Source: Mogibacterium timidum ATCC 33093 (lineage in GTDB: Bacteria > Bacillota > Clostridia > Peptostreptococcales > Anaerovoracaceae). From it: a stretch of 34,693 nucleotides of DNA. The stretch is from the NCBI RefSeq assembly GCF_000525775.1, contig NZ_JALU01000017.1:1-34693 (forward strand), in the 5' to 3' direction. The position numbers and the translations under genes were made by a program. The notes beneath the pieces were generated by a model. That model did not search any database, was not told the origin of the DNA, and saw nothing but the letters and a program-made list of their open reading frames with translations. This document shows, one piece after another, positions 24,857-32,998 of this stretch; within the stretch, counting starts at the first letter, position 1, and every line of letters starts with the position of its first letter.

Positions 24857-25258
24857 ATGAAAGAGACTAAGGGATTAATAGCAGAGTTCAAAGAATTTAT
24901 TTCTCGTGGTAATGTCCTCGACATGGCAGTCGGCATCATCATAGGAGCTGCCTTTACAGCAATCGTTACTTCGCTTGTAAATGACATCATCATGCCAATC
25001 GTGGGCGTAATCATCGGAGGTATCGACTTCTCCAGCCTCAAGGTTGCAGTTGGAACAGCCTCCATCAACTACGGAGTGTTCATTCAGGCAATCATCAACT
25101 TCCTGCTCATCGCGCTGACAGTATTCCTTCTGATCAAGGCTATCAGCAAGGCGCAGAGGAAGAAGCCGGAGGAGCCTGCAGAGGAAGAGCCTGCAGTACC
25201 AACTCCGGAGGTTGAGCTGCTCACAGAGATTAGAGATTTGCTGTCTAACAGAGACTAG
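24857..25258 (+). CDS. mscL: Large-conductance mechanosensitive channel MscL
   Basis: The product is 133 residues from the ATG at 24857, 11 bases after AAAGGAG; an in-frame TTG at 24836 lies before that site. The N-terminal amphipathic helix and first membrane helix carry the MscL signature ([21 protein letters not shown] in part, then [19 protein letters not shown]). After a short periplasmic loop the second helix ([21 protein letters not shown]) leads to a Pro/Glu-rich linker and the C-terminal bundle helix (LLTEIRDLL). The channel releases solutes on hypo-osmotic shock. It converges with the ABC operon only 32 bases away, with no obvious terminator. Confidence 0.97.
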   Translation: MKETKGLIAEFKEFISRGNVLDMAVGIIIGAAFTAIVTSLVNDIIMPIVGVIIGGIDFSSLKVAVGTASINYGVFIQAIINFLLIALTVFLLIKAISKAQRKKPEEPAEEEPAVPTPEVELLTEIRDLLSNRD

Positions 25259-25290
25259 CAAGTGCTGGCCGCTATAAGTAGCTTAAGCCT

Positions 25291-27027
25291 TCAAAATCTC
25301 CATTCGTAATTATTTTGCTGAATGTGATACAGTTTTGAAAACAACCCGTTATGCGCAAGCAGCTCCGTACTGCTCCCAGCTTCTACCACTCTTCCTTGCT
25401 CCAACACGACGATATGATCTGCATGAAGAACGGTACGCAGCCTATGTGCTATAACTAAAACAGTTTTTCCGACCACAAGCCGGTTAATCGCCTGTTGTAC
25501 AAATACCTCATTCTCCGGATCAAGAGACGCGGTCGCTTCATCGAGTATTACAACAGGCGCATCCTTAAGTAATGCTCTGGCTATTGAAATACGCTGCCTT
25601 TCTCCCCCTGAAAGGGTCGCTCCGTTTTCACCGAGCATAGTCTTATAGCCATCCGGCAGTTTTTCAATAAACTCATCACAGCAGGCAGCTTTTGCCGCTG
25701 ATTTAATTTCTTCCTCGCCGGCATTCGGTTTGCCGATGCGAATGTTATTCTCTATCGTGTCATTGAAGAGAATAACCTCCTGAAATACAAAGGAAAAATG
25801 CTGCATTAAATATTCGGGATCAAGTTCTTTTACATTTACACCTCCGATATTCACTGTTCCGCTATCTGCATCCCAAAAACGCGCAGCTAACTTGGAAATG
25901 GTACTTTTGCCGCTGCCCGAAGGACCCACGAGTGCTGTGATCTGTCCGGCTTTTGCCACAAAACTTACTTCGTCAAGTACGGGTTCCTCACCATAGGCAA
26001 AGCTCACCGTATCAAAAGATAAATCTGTATTTCTAATCGGTGAGCTTGTTTCTCCGGTCATTACTTCGCTGTCCATCAAGGTGCGGAGACGCCTGTTAGA
26101 GACTTGCAAATAAAGTATATCCGGCAATAGTGTTAACACCGTAAGAATAGGACCGTAAATTCTGGTTGCAATTAGCAGAAACATCAGCATGACAAGAAAA
26201 TCGATCCGCCCGGATGTCAATAAGTGTATGCCTACAAAAGCTGCAACCCCGATACCTGATCTAAGCAACATTGATGACAATGCCATAATTGAACCGGAAA
26301 CAAGCTCTATGCGAATTGCTGCTGAGCGCAATTCCGTGAAGGCGTCATCGAGCTTCTTGTATTTTTCTCCCCCCAGATTGCAGGAACGTATCACTTTAAT
26401 TCCATCGAGATACTCTTGCGACTGTTTTTCTGCTGCAAGCTTTGCAGAAATATGTTTTGAAAACAACCGATTCTGCAACTTGCGGCTTGTCCAAAAGATG
26501 AGCGCTGTAAGCGGAAGCATAGCAAATATGGATAATGCCATTCGCCAATCAAAGAAAGCAAGGCATATTAAAACAAACACCGATGATGCAATATTTGCAA
26601 GAAGCTGGGGCACAATATTGGAGGTTGCCGTTTCGATATTTGTGCAATCCGTCATAATATTGGATGATAACTCACTCAAATCTCTTGTGTTGAAAAAGCT
26701 CATCGGCAGTTTTCGCATTTGCTCCGCTACACGAAGCCTGGTCGCCTCCGATTGATGATAAGAGGACACATAGGTTTTCATGTAATCATGCTTTGAAAGC
26801 AGGAAAATAACAATAAATGCTATAGCACCAAGCCCAAATAATATCCAAATTCTATTCCATGAAATATCTTCTCCTGTCAGAGGCTTCAATACTTCTATGA
26901 AAAGCCCGATTGTAATCATGAAAGGAAGCATCAGTGAAAGGCTTGTAAAAAAGCATGCTATTGCTGCATTTCGCAGCCCTTTTTCCGCATTTTTATCCAG
27001 TAGCAAATAATTTCTAAATATTTTCAT
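25291..27027 (-). CDS. ABC transporter half, permease fused to ATPase (second of pair)
   Basis: The 578-residue protein starts at the ATG at 27027, which overlaps the stop of the previous gene (ATGA) and has AAGGAG 11 bases upstream. Six membrane helices fill about the first 310 residues and an ATPase domain the rest. The ATPase has Walker A GPSGSGKST, Q-loop FQEVILF, signature LSGGERQR, Walker B VVILDEATASLD and the switch His in IAHRLRT. It is an exporter-fold half transporter that probably forms a heterodimer with the preceding gene product. The linked ECF genes suggest that the pair takes part in uptake or handling of a metal chelate or heme (compare IrtAB), but drug export cannot be excluded. 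Confidence 0.9.
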   Translation of the reverse strand: MKIFRNYLLLDKNAEKGLRNAAIACFFTSLSLMLPFMITIGLFIEVLKPLTGEDISWNRIWILFGLGAIAFIVIFLLSKHDYMKTYVSSYHQSEATRLRVAEQMRKLPMSFFNTRDLSELSSNIMTDCTNIETATSNIVPQLLANIASSVFVLICLAFFDWRMALSIFAMLPLTALIFWTSRKLQNRLFSKHISAKLAAEKQSQEYLDGIKVIRSCNLGGEKYKKLDDAFTELRSAAIRIELVSGSIMALSSMLLRSGIGVAAFVGIHLLTSGRIDFLVMLMFLLIATRIYGPILTVLTLLPDILYLQVSNRRLRTLMDSEVMTGETSSPIRNTDLSFDTVSFAYGEEPVLDEVSFVAKAGQITALVGPSGSGKSTISKLAARFWDADSGTVNIGGVNVKELDPEYLMQHFSFVFQEVILFNDTIENNIRIGKPNAGEEEIKSAAKAACCDEFIEKLPDGYKTMLGENGATLSGGERQRISIARALLKDAPVVILDEATASLDPENEVFVQQAINRLVVGKTVLVIAHRLRTVLHADHIVVLEQGRVVEAGSSTELLAHNGLFSKLYHIQQNNYEWRF

Positions 27028-28823
27028 GAAATAACTGTCTCCTTTCCGATACCCCATTCAAGGGATTGTGTGTATCGCATCCACATATCTGAATACAAGC
27101 TGCCTGCTTGTAATAGAACCTGATGCGTTCCGCTTTCGACAAGCTTTCCCTTGTCCATCACCAAAATGTTATCGGCGTCCTTTATGGTTCCAAGCCTATG
27201 GGCAATAATAATAACTGTTCTGTTCTCCATTAGTCTGCGTAAGGCCGTTTGTATAAGTCTCTCATTTTCCGGATCCGCAAAAGCCGTGGCCTCATCCAGA
27301 ACTAAAACGGGAGTGTTGCGAATGATCGCACGGGCAATAGATATACGCTGGGCCTCCCCCCCTGACAGGTGAATTCCGCCTTCTCCAAGCACCGTATCAT
27401 ATCCGTCGGGAAGATTAGTAATGAATTCATCACAGCAAGCCGCTTTTGCCGCGTTTACAACATCTTCATCTGATGCTTCAGGGAAGCCTATTTTAATATT
27501 ATCCCGAATGCTTTGATTAAAGAGATATACATCCTGAAAAACAAAGCTGACCTGTCGCATTAAATCACGCTCCGTCATTTCGCGGATATCCACATTCCCT
27601 ATGCATATGCTGCCGCTTGATACATCCCAGAACCGGGGAATTAAGTGGGCTATAGTGCTCTTTCCGCCGCCTGAGGTTCCGACTATAGCGGTAACTTCTC
27701 CTGCTCGTGCGGTAAAACTTACATCGGATAAAGCAAGCTTTTCGTCCCCGCTATACGAAAACGACACATTCTGAAATGATACAGCTCCGTCATCAGGCTT
27801 TTTACCTTGATTTATTTTAGGCAGCTCCGGAAATGCCATTATTGCATCAAAGCTTTCAACGCCCCCGGAAACCCTCATGCTGGAAGATGATACATACAAA
27901 AATTTATGAAGCACCGAAGCTATAGCGGGTGCAAGCAATAGATAGAAAATGAAATTTAACAAAAAATCGTTATAATTCTTCGTCCCTTTTCCGATTAAAA
28001 TTCCTACAGGAATAAGAAAGAGGTAAATATTGTTGATAAGCGTCATAAATGATGCAGTTGAAATTTTCCATTTCAATGTGTATGTCAGCATAAATTTGGT
28101 ATATGTTGTAATTGAACCTCGTAATTGCCTGAAAGAGTGTGCTGTTTGCCCAAAAGCCTTAAGCACCGGCATTCCCCTTACATATTCTACTGTAGCCTCT
28201 GTCATATCTGCTGTGTTCTTTTGTAGCTTTGCCATGAGATCGGAATTAGAAGAGCCCATAGCAATCATCTGAATACCGAAAGCCGCCAGAACTGCGATAA
28301 AAGCAGCAACCCCGAAGCGCCAATCAAATATGAACAGAATTGCGAGCAGAACCAATGGCGCAACAAAGGCGGCAACCATATCCGGATATACGTGAGCTAT
28401 GAAGTTCTCCATTTGCTCAATATCCTGATTTAATACCTTGCGGAATCGCCCGCTCCCCATTCTAAAATGGAAACCAAGCGGAATTTTTGCAATATGTTCT
28501 GTTAATATGGTTTTAAGCTTGTATTGCGTTCCAAATGCGGCAAGGTGTGCGCATATTGAAGAGCTGAAAAATAAAAGCACATCAGCTGCAATACCTATCA
28601 CTGCAATCATCCCATATCCCCAAACAGCTTCTACATTTAGCTTTGTAAATTCCGGATAAACAGAAATTACATCACGAATGATATAATAAACGGCAACATA
28701 GGGAACAAAGGAGGCTGTTGCGGCCAGAGCCGCAAGAACGCCGCTGACCGCAAGAAGTCCCTTGTGATCTGTTGCCAGTTCAAAAATGCGTGACATGCCG
28801 CTTTTTGTCTTCTTTTTTTTCAT
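27024..28823 (-). CDS. ABC transporter half, permease fused to ATPase (first of pair)
   Basis: The 599-residue protein starts at the ATG at 28823, eight bases after AAGGAG, and overlaps the stop of the S-component gene by one base (TGATG). A GTG directly before this ATG is a possible alternative. It has six membrane helices in the first ~320 residues. The ATPase domain has Walker A GTSGGGKST, Q-loop FQDVYLF, signature LSGGEAQR, Walker B VLVLDEATAFAD and IAHRLGT. The Walker B continuation AFAD (instead of ASLD) differs from the partner protein, where D-loop differences are common in heterodimers. It is co-transcribed with and overlaps the next half transporter. Confidence 0.9.
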   Translation of the reverse strand: MKKKKTKSGMSRIFELATDHKGLLAVSGVLAALAATASFVPYVAVYYIIRDVISVYPEFTKLNVEAVWGYGMIAVIGIAADVLLFFSSSICAHLAAFGTQYKLKTILTEHIAKIPLGFHFRMGSGRFRKVLNQDIEQMENFIAHVYPDMVAAFVAPLVLLAILFIFDWRFGVAAFIAVLAAFGIQMIAMGSSNSDLMAKLQKNTADMTEATVEYVRGMPVLKAFGQTAHSFRQLRGSITTYTKFMLTYTLKWKISTASFMTLINNIYLFLIPVGILIGKGTKNYNDFLLNFIFYLLLAPAIASVLHKFLYVSSSSMRVSGGVESFDAIMAFPELPKINQGKKPDDGAVSFQNVSFSYSGDEKLALSDVSFTARAGEVTAIVGTSGGGKSTIAHLIPRFWDVSSGSICIGNVDIREMTERDLMRQVSFVFQDVYLFNQSIRDNIKIGFPEASDEDVVNAAKAACCDEFITNLPDGYDTVLGEGGIHLSGGEAQRISIARAIIRNTPVLVLDEATAFADPENERLIQTALRRLMENRTVIIIAHRLGTIKDADNILVMDKGKLVESGTHQVLLQAGSLYSDMWMRYTQSLEWGIGKETVIS

Positions 28824-29446
28824 CACTTCGTCTCCTTGAGCAATCCTGCTTTCACAAGATGTTTTTTGAAAACAGCACGAGCCAGTGTTGTCCCCAATAT
28901 AGCTGTAACAACTGTAACAGCTAAAGCAAAAGCGAGATATGGACCGCTGATAAATTTAATTAAACGAGCCATGAATTCCCCGTTTATGCTATTTCCTTCA
29001 GCAATTTTAAGATAATAATCTTTCATGACAAGAAAAGGAATATATGATCCAATGGCCGTCCCAAGCATTAAAACGCAGTAGCCGATGACCTCGCAGGTGT
29101 AACTCTTATAATGCCCGCTTCTAACAATTAATTCCGCGATAATTGAACTTATAATTACCGCGGCAAGTATTGGCCAGCCACTACCCATGACGAACATGAC
29201 CAGCCCGAACAGAATCCCGAACAATATAACGGCACCTGCTTTAGGGGCTTTTGCCCTAAGCAGCATATATACGGAGGCTGCGACGAAGGAGCCTAATGCG
29301 ACGCCAAACGGCAAGGTATAAACGGTCATGCTCATTATCATAATGCATGCCATAAAAACCACAATAAATATAACGGTAAAAATGCCAAGATTGATAAAAT
29401 CACGGCCGCCCAGCTTAGTACCGGAAGTAGCTTTGTTTTGATTCAT
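28823..29446 (-). CDS. MptD-family (Trep_Strep) ECF transporter S component
   Basis: The 207-residue membrane protein has about six helices, a basic N-terminus (MNQNKATSGTKLGGRDFINLG in part) and a C-terminal KKHLVKAGLLKE tail. The GxxDxxxxGIxxxIxxVxxF start and the YTLPFGVALGSFVAASVYML segment are typical of the MptD/Trep_Strep group of ECF substrate-binding subunits. It lies 29 bases downstream of the double ATPase gene with a modest ribosome site (GAGGA). It would confer substrate specificity on the EcfT-EcfA module. A streptococcal heme ECF system (SiaFGH), as I recall it, has an S component of this type; this is why heme or a metal chelate is suspected. Confidence 0.8.
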   Translation of the reverse strand: MNQNKATSGTKLGGRDFINLGIFTVIFIVVFMACIMIMSMTVYTLPFGVALGSFVAASVYMLLRAKAPKAGAVILFGILFGLVMFVMGSGWPILAAVIISSIIAELIVRSGHYKSYTCEVIGYCVLMLGTAIGSYIPFLVMKDYYLKIAEGNSINGEFMARLIKFISGPYLAFALAVTVVTAILGTTLARAVFKKHLVKAGLLKETK

Positions 29447-29475
29447 TTGAAATAATCCTCACTTTCTGTTTTTAT

Positions 29476-30864
29476 TTATTTTGATAAAGATATGATTCGC
29501 GTACAGGCAAGCTCCAGAAACTCATTATCATGAGAGATTACGATAACGGCTTTTGTCTTTGCAAGTTCCCTTAACAGCTTTGCCACGCGGTTCATATTTT
29601 CAAAATCAAGCCCGCTTGTCGGTTCGTCAAAAAAGAGTATCCGTGCAGGAGATAAAGCCGCAAGAGCCACACATAAACGCTGCTTTTGCCCACCGGATAA
29701 GGAGAGCGGATGTCTGTCACCGACATCTGTAAGCTCCAAGGATGACAAAATCCTTTGCACATCTTCGGAATCTGGTATTTCGCCGGAAGCGGTAATTGTC
29801 ATTTCTCCAATCACGCTGTCGCTGAACAGCTGATAATTCGGATCCTGCATTACAAGAAAAGCATATTGCTTCCGCATACGGATATCGCTTCGCTGTCCCG
29901 CTAAATAAATGTCACCCGTTTTTTCTTTCATAAGTCCGCAAACAGTTCGTGCCAATGTCGTTTTCCCGCTCCCGTTCTCTCCGATCACTCCGACAATATC
30001 TCCGTAGTCTGCCGAAATATTGATATTTTTCAGAACGGTCTTTTTCCCTCGTTCAACTGAGAGATTCCTTATCTCCAATGCGGGAATTCTCACGGGACAG
30101 CTTGCCGGTGAAGTCGAAATTTCAGCTTCCCATAGCGTGCGCAGGCCCATTCTGTTAAGCGCTGCCACATCTGTTGAGGCAAGCATATCCATATCGTAAA
30201 GCCCTATCAGCCTGCCTTCGTTAATCAACGCTACCTGGTCTGCCACATCGCGAAGATAATAAAGCCGGTGTTCAGAAATCAGCAAAGTCTTGCCACTCTT
30301 CTTTAGCTGCAGTAGAAGGCTTCGAAGCCTTAAGGTTGAAGTCCTGTCCAGATTTGCGGATGGCTCGTCCAGCACATACAGTTCAGGAGATAAGGCATAG
30401 ATGCTTCCAAATGCGATCTGTTGTTTCTCTCCGCCCGAAAGCGCAAAAATGTCTTTTCCGCATAAATTCTCCAACTTGAGATTATTTACTGTCCGCTCGT
30501 ACCGATATTGCATTTCTTCATATGGAACCCCGCAATTTTCCATACCGAAGACAATTTCACTGTCTGTATCCGTGTTGAAGAATTGAGTTCTGGGATTTTG
30601 AAACACAGATCCGATTTGTGATGCTAATTCATGCGGCTCCCGCCCGGCAATATCCTCTCCGGTTATTTTTACGGTTCCGGAAAGCTCTCCCGGATAAAAA
30701 CTCGGAATCAATCCGTTTATAAGCCTTGTTATTGTTGTTTTTCCACATCCCGAACTACCGGAAAGCACCACACATTTACCCTTGTTTATTTTAAGAGAGA
30801 TGCTTCTCAGCGCTTCCGTTTCCGTTCCTGCATAGCGGAAGCTAACCTGCTTCAATTCAATCAA
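29476..30864 (-). CDS. ECF transporter ATPase with two fused nucleotide-binding domains (EcfA-A')
   Basis: The 462-residue protein has two complete ABC domains. The first has Walker A GSSGCGKTT, FQNPRTQFFN, signature ALSGGEKQQ and Walker B LYVLDEPSANLD. The second, from about residue 262, has GENGSGKTT, MQDPNYQLF, SLSGGQKQR and ILFFDEPTSGLD. Both domains carry the QNP/QDP-type Q-loop of ECF ATPases. Translation starts at a TTG at 30864: GGAGG lies eight bases before it and the TTGA overlaps the EcfT stop, so it depends on coupling to ecfT. No ATG fits. It energises the EcfT/S-component complex at the cytoplasmic face. Confidence 0.9.
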   Translation of the reverse strand: MIELKQVSFRYAGTETEALRSISLKINKGKCVVLSGSSGCGKTTITRLINGLIPSFYPGELSGTVKITGEDIAGREPHELASQIGSVFQNPRTQFFNTDTDSEIVFGMENCGVPYEEMQYRYERTVNNLKLENLCGKDIFALSGGEKQQIAFGSIYALSPELYVLDEPSANLDRTSTLRLRSLLLQLKKSGKTLLISEHRLYYLRDVADQVALINEGRLIGLYDMDMLASTDVAALNRMGLRTLWEAEISTSPASCPVRIPALEIRNLSVERGKKTVLKNINISADYGDIVGVIGENGSGKTTLARTVCGLMKEKTGDIYLAGQRSDIRMRKQYAFLVMQDPNYQLFSDSVIGEMTITASGEIPDSEDVQRILSSLELTDVGDRHPLSLSGGQKQRLCVALAALSPARILFFDEPTSGLDFENMNRVAKLLRELAKTKAVIVISHDNEFLELACTRIISLSK

Positions 30865-31565
30865 GTCATCACCCTCCCAACCGTTGTCCGCAGCAGCAGA
30901 ACCGAAATCAGCGCAACCGTGAATATCAAAGTCAACAATGTATCCCTGAATGTTATGTTGAGCTTTATGAATGATGTTCTGGGAGCGGGATTATCCAATC
31001 CGCGAGTTATTGATGCTGCGGAGAGCTCTTCCGCAATTGTGGACGCACGAACCAAAAGAGGTGTAATAAAGCCTTCAAACACGATGATCGGCCGCAGTCT
31101 TAAATTTCGGAGAGAAAGTCCTATTCCGCGAAGTGACATGGCATCTCGTACATGAGAGATTTCTTCTTTTGCAGTAGGAAAGAAGCGCATGGCAACCGCG
31201 AAAGTAATGATAAATGCACGAGGGATTTTCATAGCATAAAGGCCGGTTACCATTTCACTGACCGATGTTGTTTTCAAAAATGTCTGTCCGTAAAGCATAA
31301 TCGGCATGCACATTCTTATGCATAAAACAACCATTAAAATCATGCTGTTCAAAGTCTCCGGCACATATTTTGAAAAAACAATAAACGAAAGCAGCAAAAC
31401 ATAAGCGGCAGTGAATTTTATTATCTTTCTTCTCTGTCCGAGAAGAAAAGAAATCGAGCATACAACGATAAAAACAATACTCCCGTATATGATATCCTTC
31501 GCGGAAAACGCTACGATACTGATGAGTATCAATAAAAAGAATTTACAGCGCACATCGAGTTTCAA
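30861..31565 (-). CDS. ECF transporter transmembrane coupling subunit (EcfT)
   Basis: The 234-residue membrane protein has four to five hydrophobic helices. Between them are the two cytoplasmic coupling motifs with Ala-x-x-Arg-Gly: AMSLRGIG (about 140) and AASITRGLD (about 185), which contact the two ATPase domains. The start is a TTG at 31565 with GGAG eight bases upstream (no in-frame ATG is available). Its stop overlaps the start of the ATPase gene. It is the first gene of the five-gene operon and faces the AraC gene across a 166-bp control region. Confidence 0.85.
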   Translation of the reverse strand: MKLDVRCKFFLLILISIVAFSAKDIIYGSIVFIVVCSISFLLGQRRKIIKFTAAYVLLLSFIVFSKYVPETLNSMILMVVLCIRMCMPIMLYGQTFLKTTSVSEMVTGLYAMKIPRAFIITFAVAMRFFPTAKEEISHVRDAMSLRGIGLSLRNLRLRPIIVFEGFITPLLVRASTIAEELSAASITRGLDNPAPRTSFIKLNITFRDTLLTLIFTVALISVLLLRTTVGRVMT

Positions 31566-31731
31566 ATCGTTTCTCTCCCTTGAAATACAAGTATAGCTAT
31601 GCTAAACTCACATAAGTTAGTTGTATCTAATCGGGAGTATAATATATCCTCACTCCTTTGAGCAATAGATTAAGCTCGTATATGTCTTTGCTCAAAAGAA
31701 TAATGTCTGATAGAAAAAATGGTGATGCATA
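31566..31731. promoter_or_regulatory. Divergent control region, ECF/ABC operon and araC-type gene
   Basis: On the minus strand TATACT (31591-31596) is a candidate -10 box for the operon without a -35 box, as expected for an AraC-activated promoter. A near-palindrome GTATAGCTATGC lies at 31592-31603, and CTAA/TTAG words flank 31602-31620. The plus-strand gene has only a weak ribosome site (GGTGA). No metal-repressor box is obvious. Confidence 0.4.
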
Positions 31732-32718
31732 ATGATAAATATAATAAATTCTATGTGCAATGACATGGGAATGATAAGAAGTAATGAAAATAATCCCTTC
31801 GGTTGCGGTTCCTTCTTTCAAGGAGATGATTATATAACACAGGGGTATTTCTGGGTTTTGCCTCATGGAGAGCATTTTGTGATTACAAAATGTGATTTTT
31901 ATTTTCTAAAGGATACAGAGCTTACAATGCCGAACGATTCGCTTTATATATCGCTTCGGCTTGAATACGCCAAGCATCTTCCACCGGGCAAAATAGTCGC
32001 CTATTTAGAAGAAAATGGCACGCCTATAAATACTTTAATGCGCAAAGGAAGCCGAGTTGCTTACACTGAGGTTCTGTATTCTCCTTCATTTTATAAAACG
32101 CATCTTGATACTCTTTTTACCGCGCAGGAAGCAAGCCCTCTTGAGATTTTGAAAAACATGGGAGGAGAGCACAATTGGTCATCCGAAATTATGAATGTTC
32201 TAAAAAAAATATATGCCTGCTCTCTGAATGGAATGTCCGCGGAACTGTATTACATAGCAGGGGCTTATGCGTTGATGTCCGCGGTGCTTGAAATGGGAAA
32301 TGGAAGATTGCCTAAAAAAAGCACGGATTATGAAAGTATCGTTCGTGTTATTCAGTACATTGATGATAACTTTTCACACACAATAAAGCTGGCGGAGCTT
32401 TCCAGGTTAGCGAATATGAGCACAACAAAGCTGAAAATTTTATTCAAGCAATTTACAGGGTGCACTATTACTGAATATATTATGTCCAAGAAAGCCGACT
32501 ACGCTTCTCATTTATTGGCTGATTCAGATTTATCCATAGAAGAGCTCGCAAAGAAAGTAGGCTTTGATACGGTTGCCGGTTTTTCCACCTCATTTAAGAA
32601 GCAAACAGGGATACCACCGTCGGAATATAGAAAGCAAATAGAGTTTAATTGTTTGAAGAATCCGTCAGAAATCGTAAATCTTACATTTGGGAGCAGCGAT
32701 GCTGAAAAACCAAGTTAG
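31732..32718 (+). CDS. AraC-family transcriptional regulator
   Basis: The 328-residue protein has an N-terminal sensory part of about 200 residues that I cannot assign, followed by an AraC double helix-turn-helix (about 215-312). The first HTH is in SHTIKLAELSRLANMSTTKLK (written here in part) and the second in SIEELAKKVGFDTVAGFSTSFKK, ending with TGIPPSEYRKQ. The N-terminal pattern and linkage resemble AraC regulators that control siderophore/heme ABC operons and bind the ligand or its iron complex. It is divergent from the ECF/ABC operon and most likely activates it. The start has a poor ribosome site, so an earlier or later start is possible. Confidence 0.88.
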   Translation: MINIINSMCNDMGMIRSNENNPFGCGSFFQGDDYITQGYFWVLPHGEHFVITKCDFYFLKDTELTMPNDSLYISLRLEYAKHLPPGKIVAYLEENGTPINTLMRKGSRVAYTEVLYSPSFYKTHLDTLFTAQEASPLEILKNMGGEHNWSSEIMNVLKKIYACSLNGMSAELYYIAGAYALMSAVLEMGNGRLPKKSTDYESIVRVIQYIDDNFSHTIKLAELSRLANMSTTKLKILFKQFTGCTITEYIMSKKADYASHLLADSDLSIEELAKKVGFDTVAGFSTSFKKQTGIPPSEYRKQIEFNCLKNPSEIVNLTFGSSDAEKPS

Positions 32719-32821
32719 TCTGATTCTACCAGAATAATCCTTTGAAAGCTTGTATTTGCCGGTACTTCTTATATTGTGGAACTTACTGCTGATATCTGAA
32801 GAAAAACAATAATTGGCAAAA

Positions 32822-32917
32822 AAAGTAGACTTTGATTTACAGTTCGTGAAGGTGCGAAAAGCCCCAATTCCTACTTAAATTTTAATATACCACAGATAGT
32901 AAATCAAAGTCTACTTT
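32822..32917. repeat. 19-bp perfect inverted repeat, 58 bp apart
   Basis: AAAGTAGACTTTGATTTAC at 32822-32840 is exactly repeated as its complement at 32899-32917. The inner 58 bases are AT-rich and show no ORF. There is no T tract after the second arm, so a normal terminator is unlikely. The structure fits a miniature inverted-repeat element (MITE) of 96 bp, or a structured RNA. The rest of 32719-32998 holds only a small ATTCT/AGAAT hairpin just after the AraC gene. Confidence 0.7.
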
Positions 32918-32998
32918 GCGTTACAGCTCATGATCGTTGCGGGCCTTTGTAGTATAACAGCTTTATAGTGACGTGAGCAATGAGGAGGAGGATTATTT

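Noticed and set aside
32822-32917. Intrinsic terminator of the AraC gene
   Set aside because: The loop is 58 bases and no T tract follows either arm, so the mobile-element or structured-RNA reading fits better.
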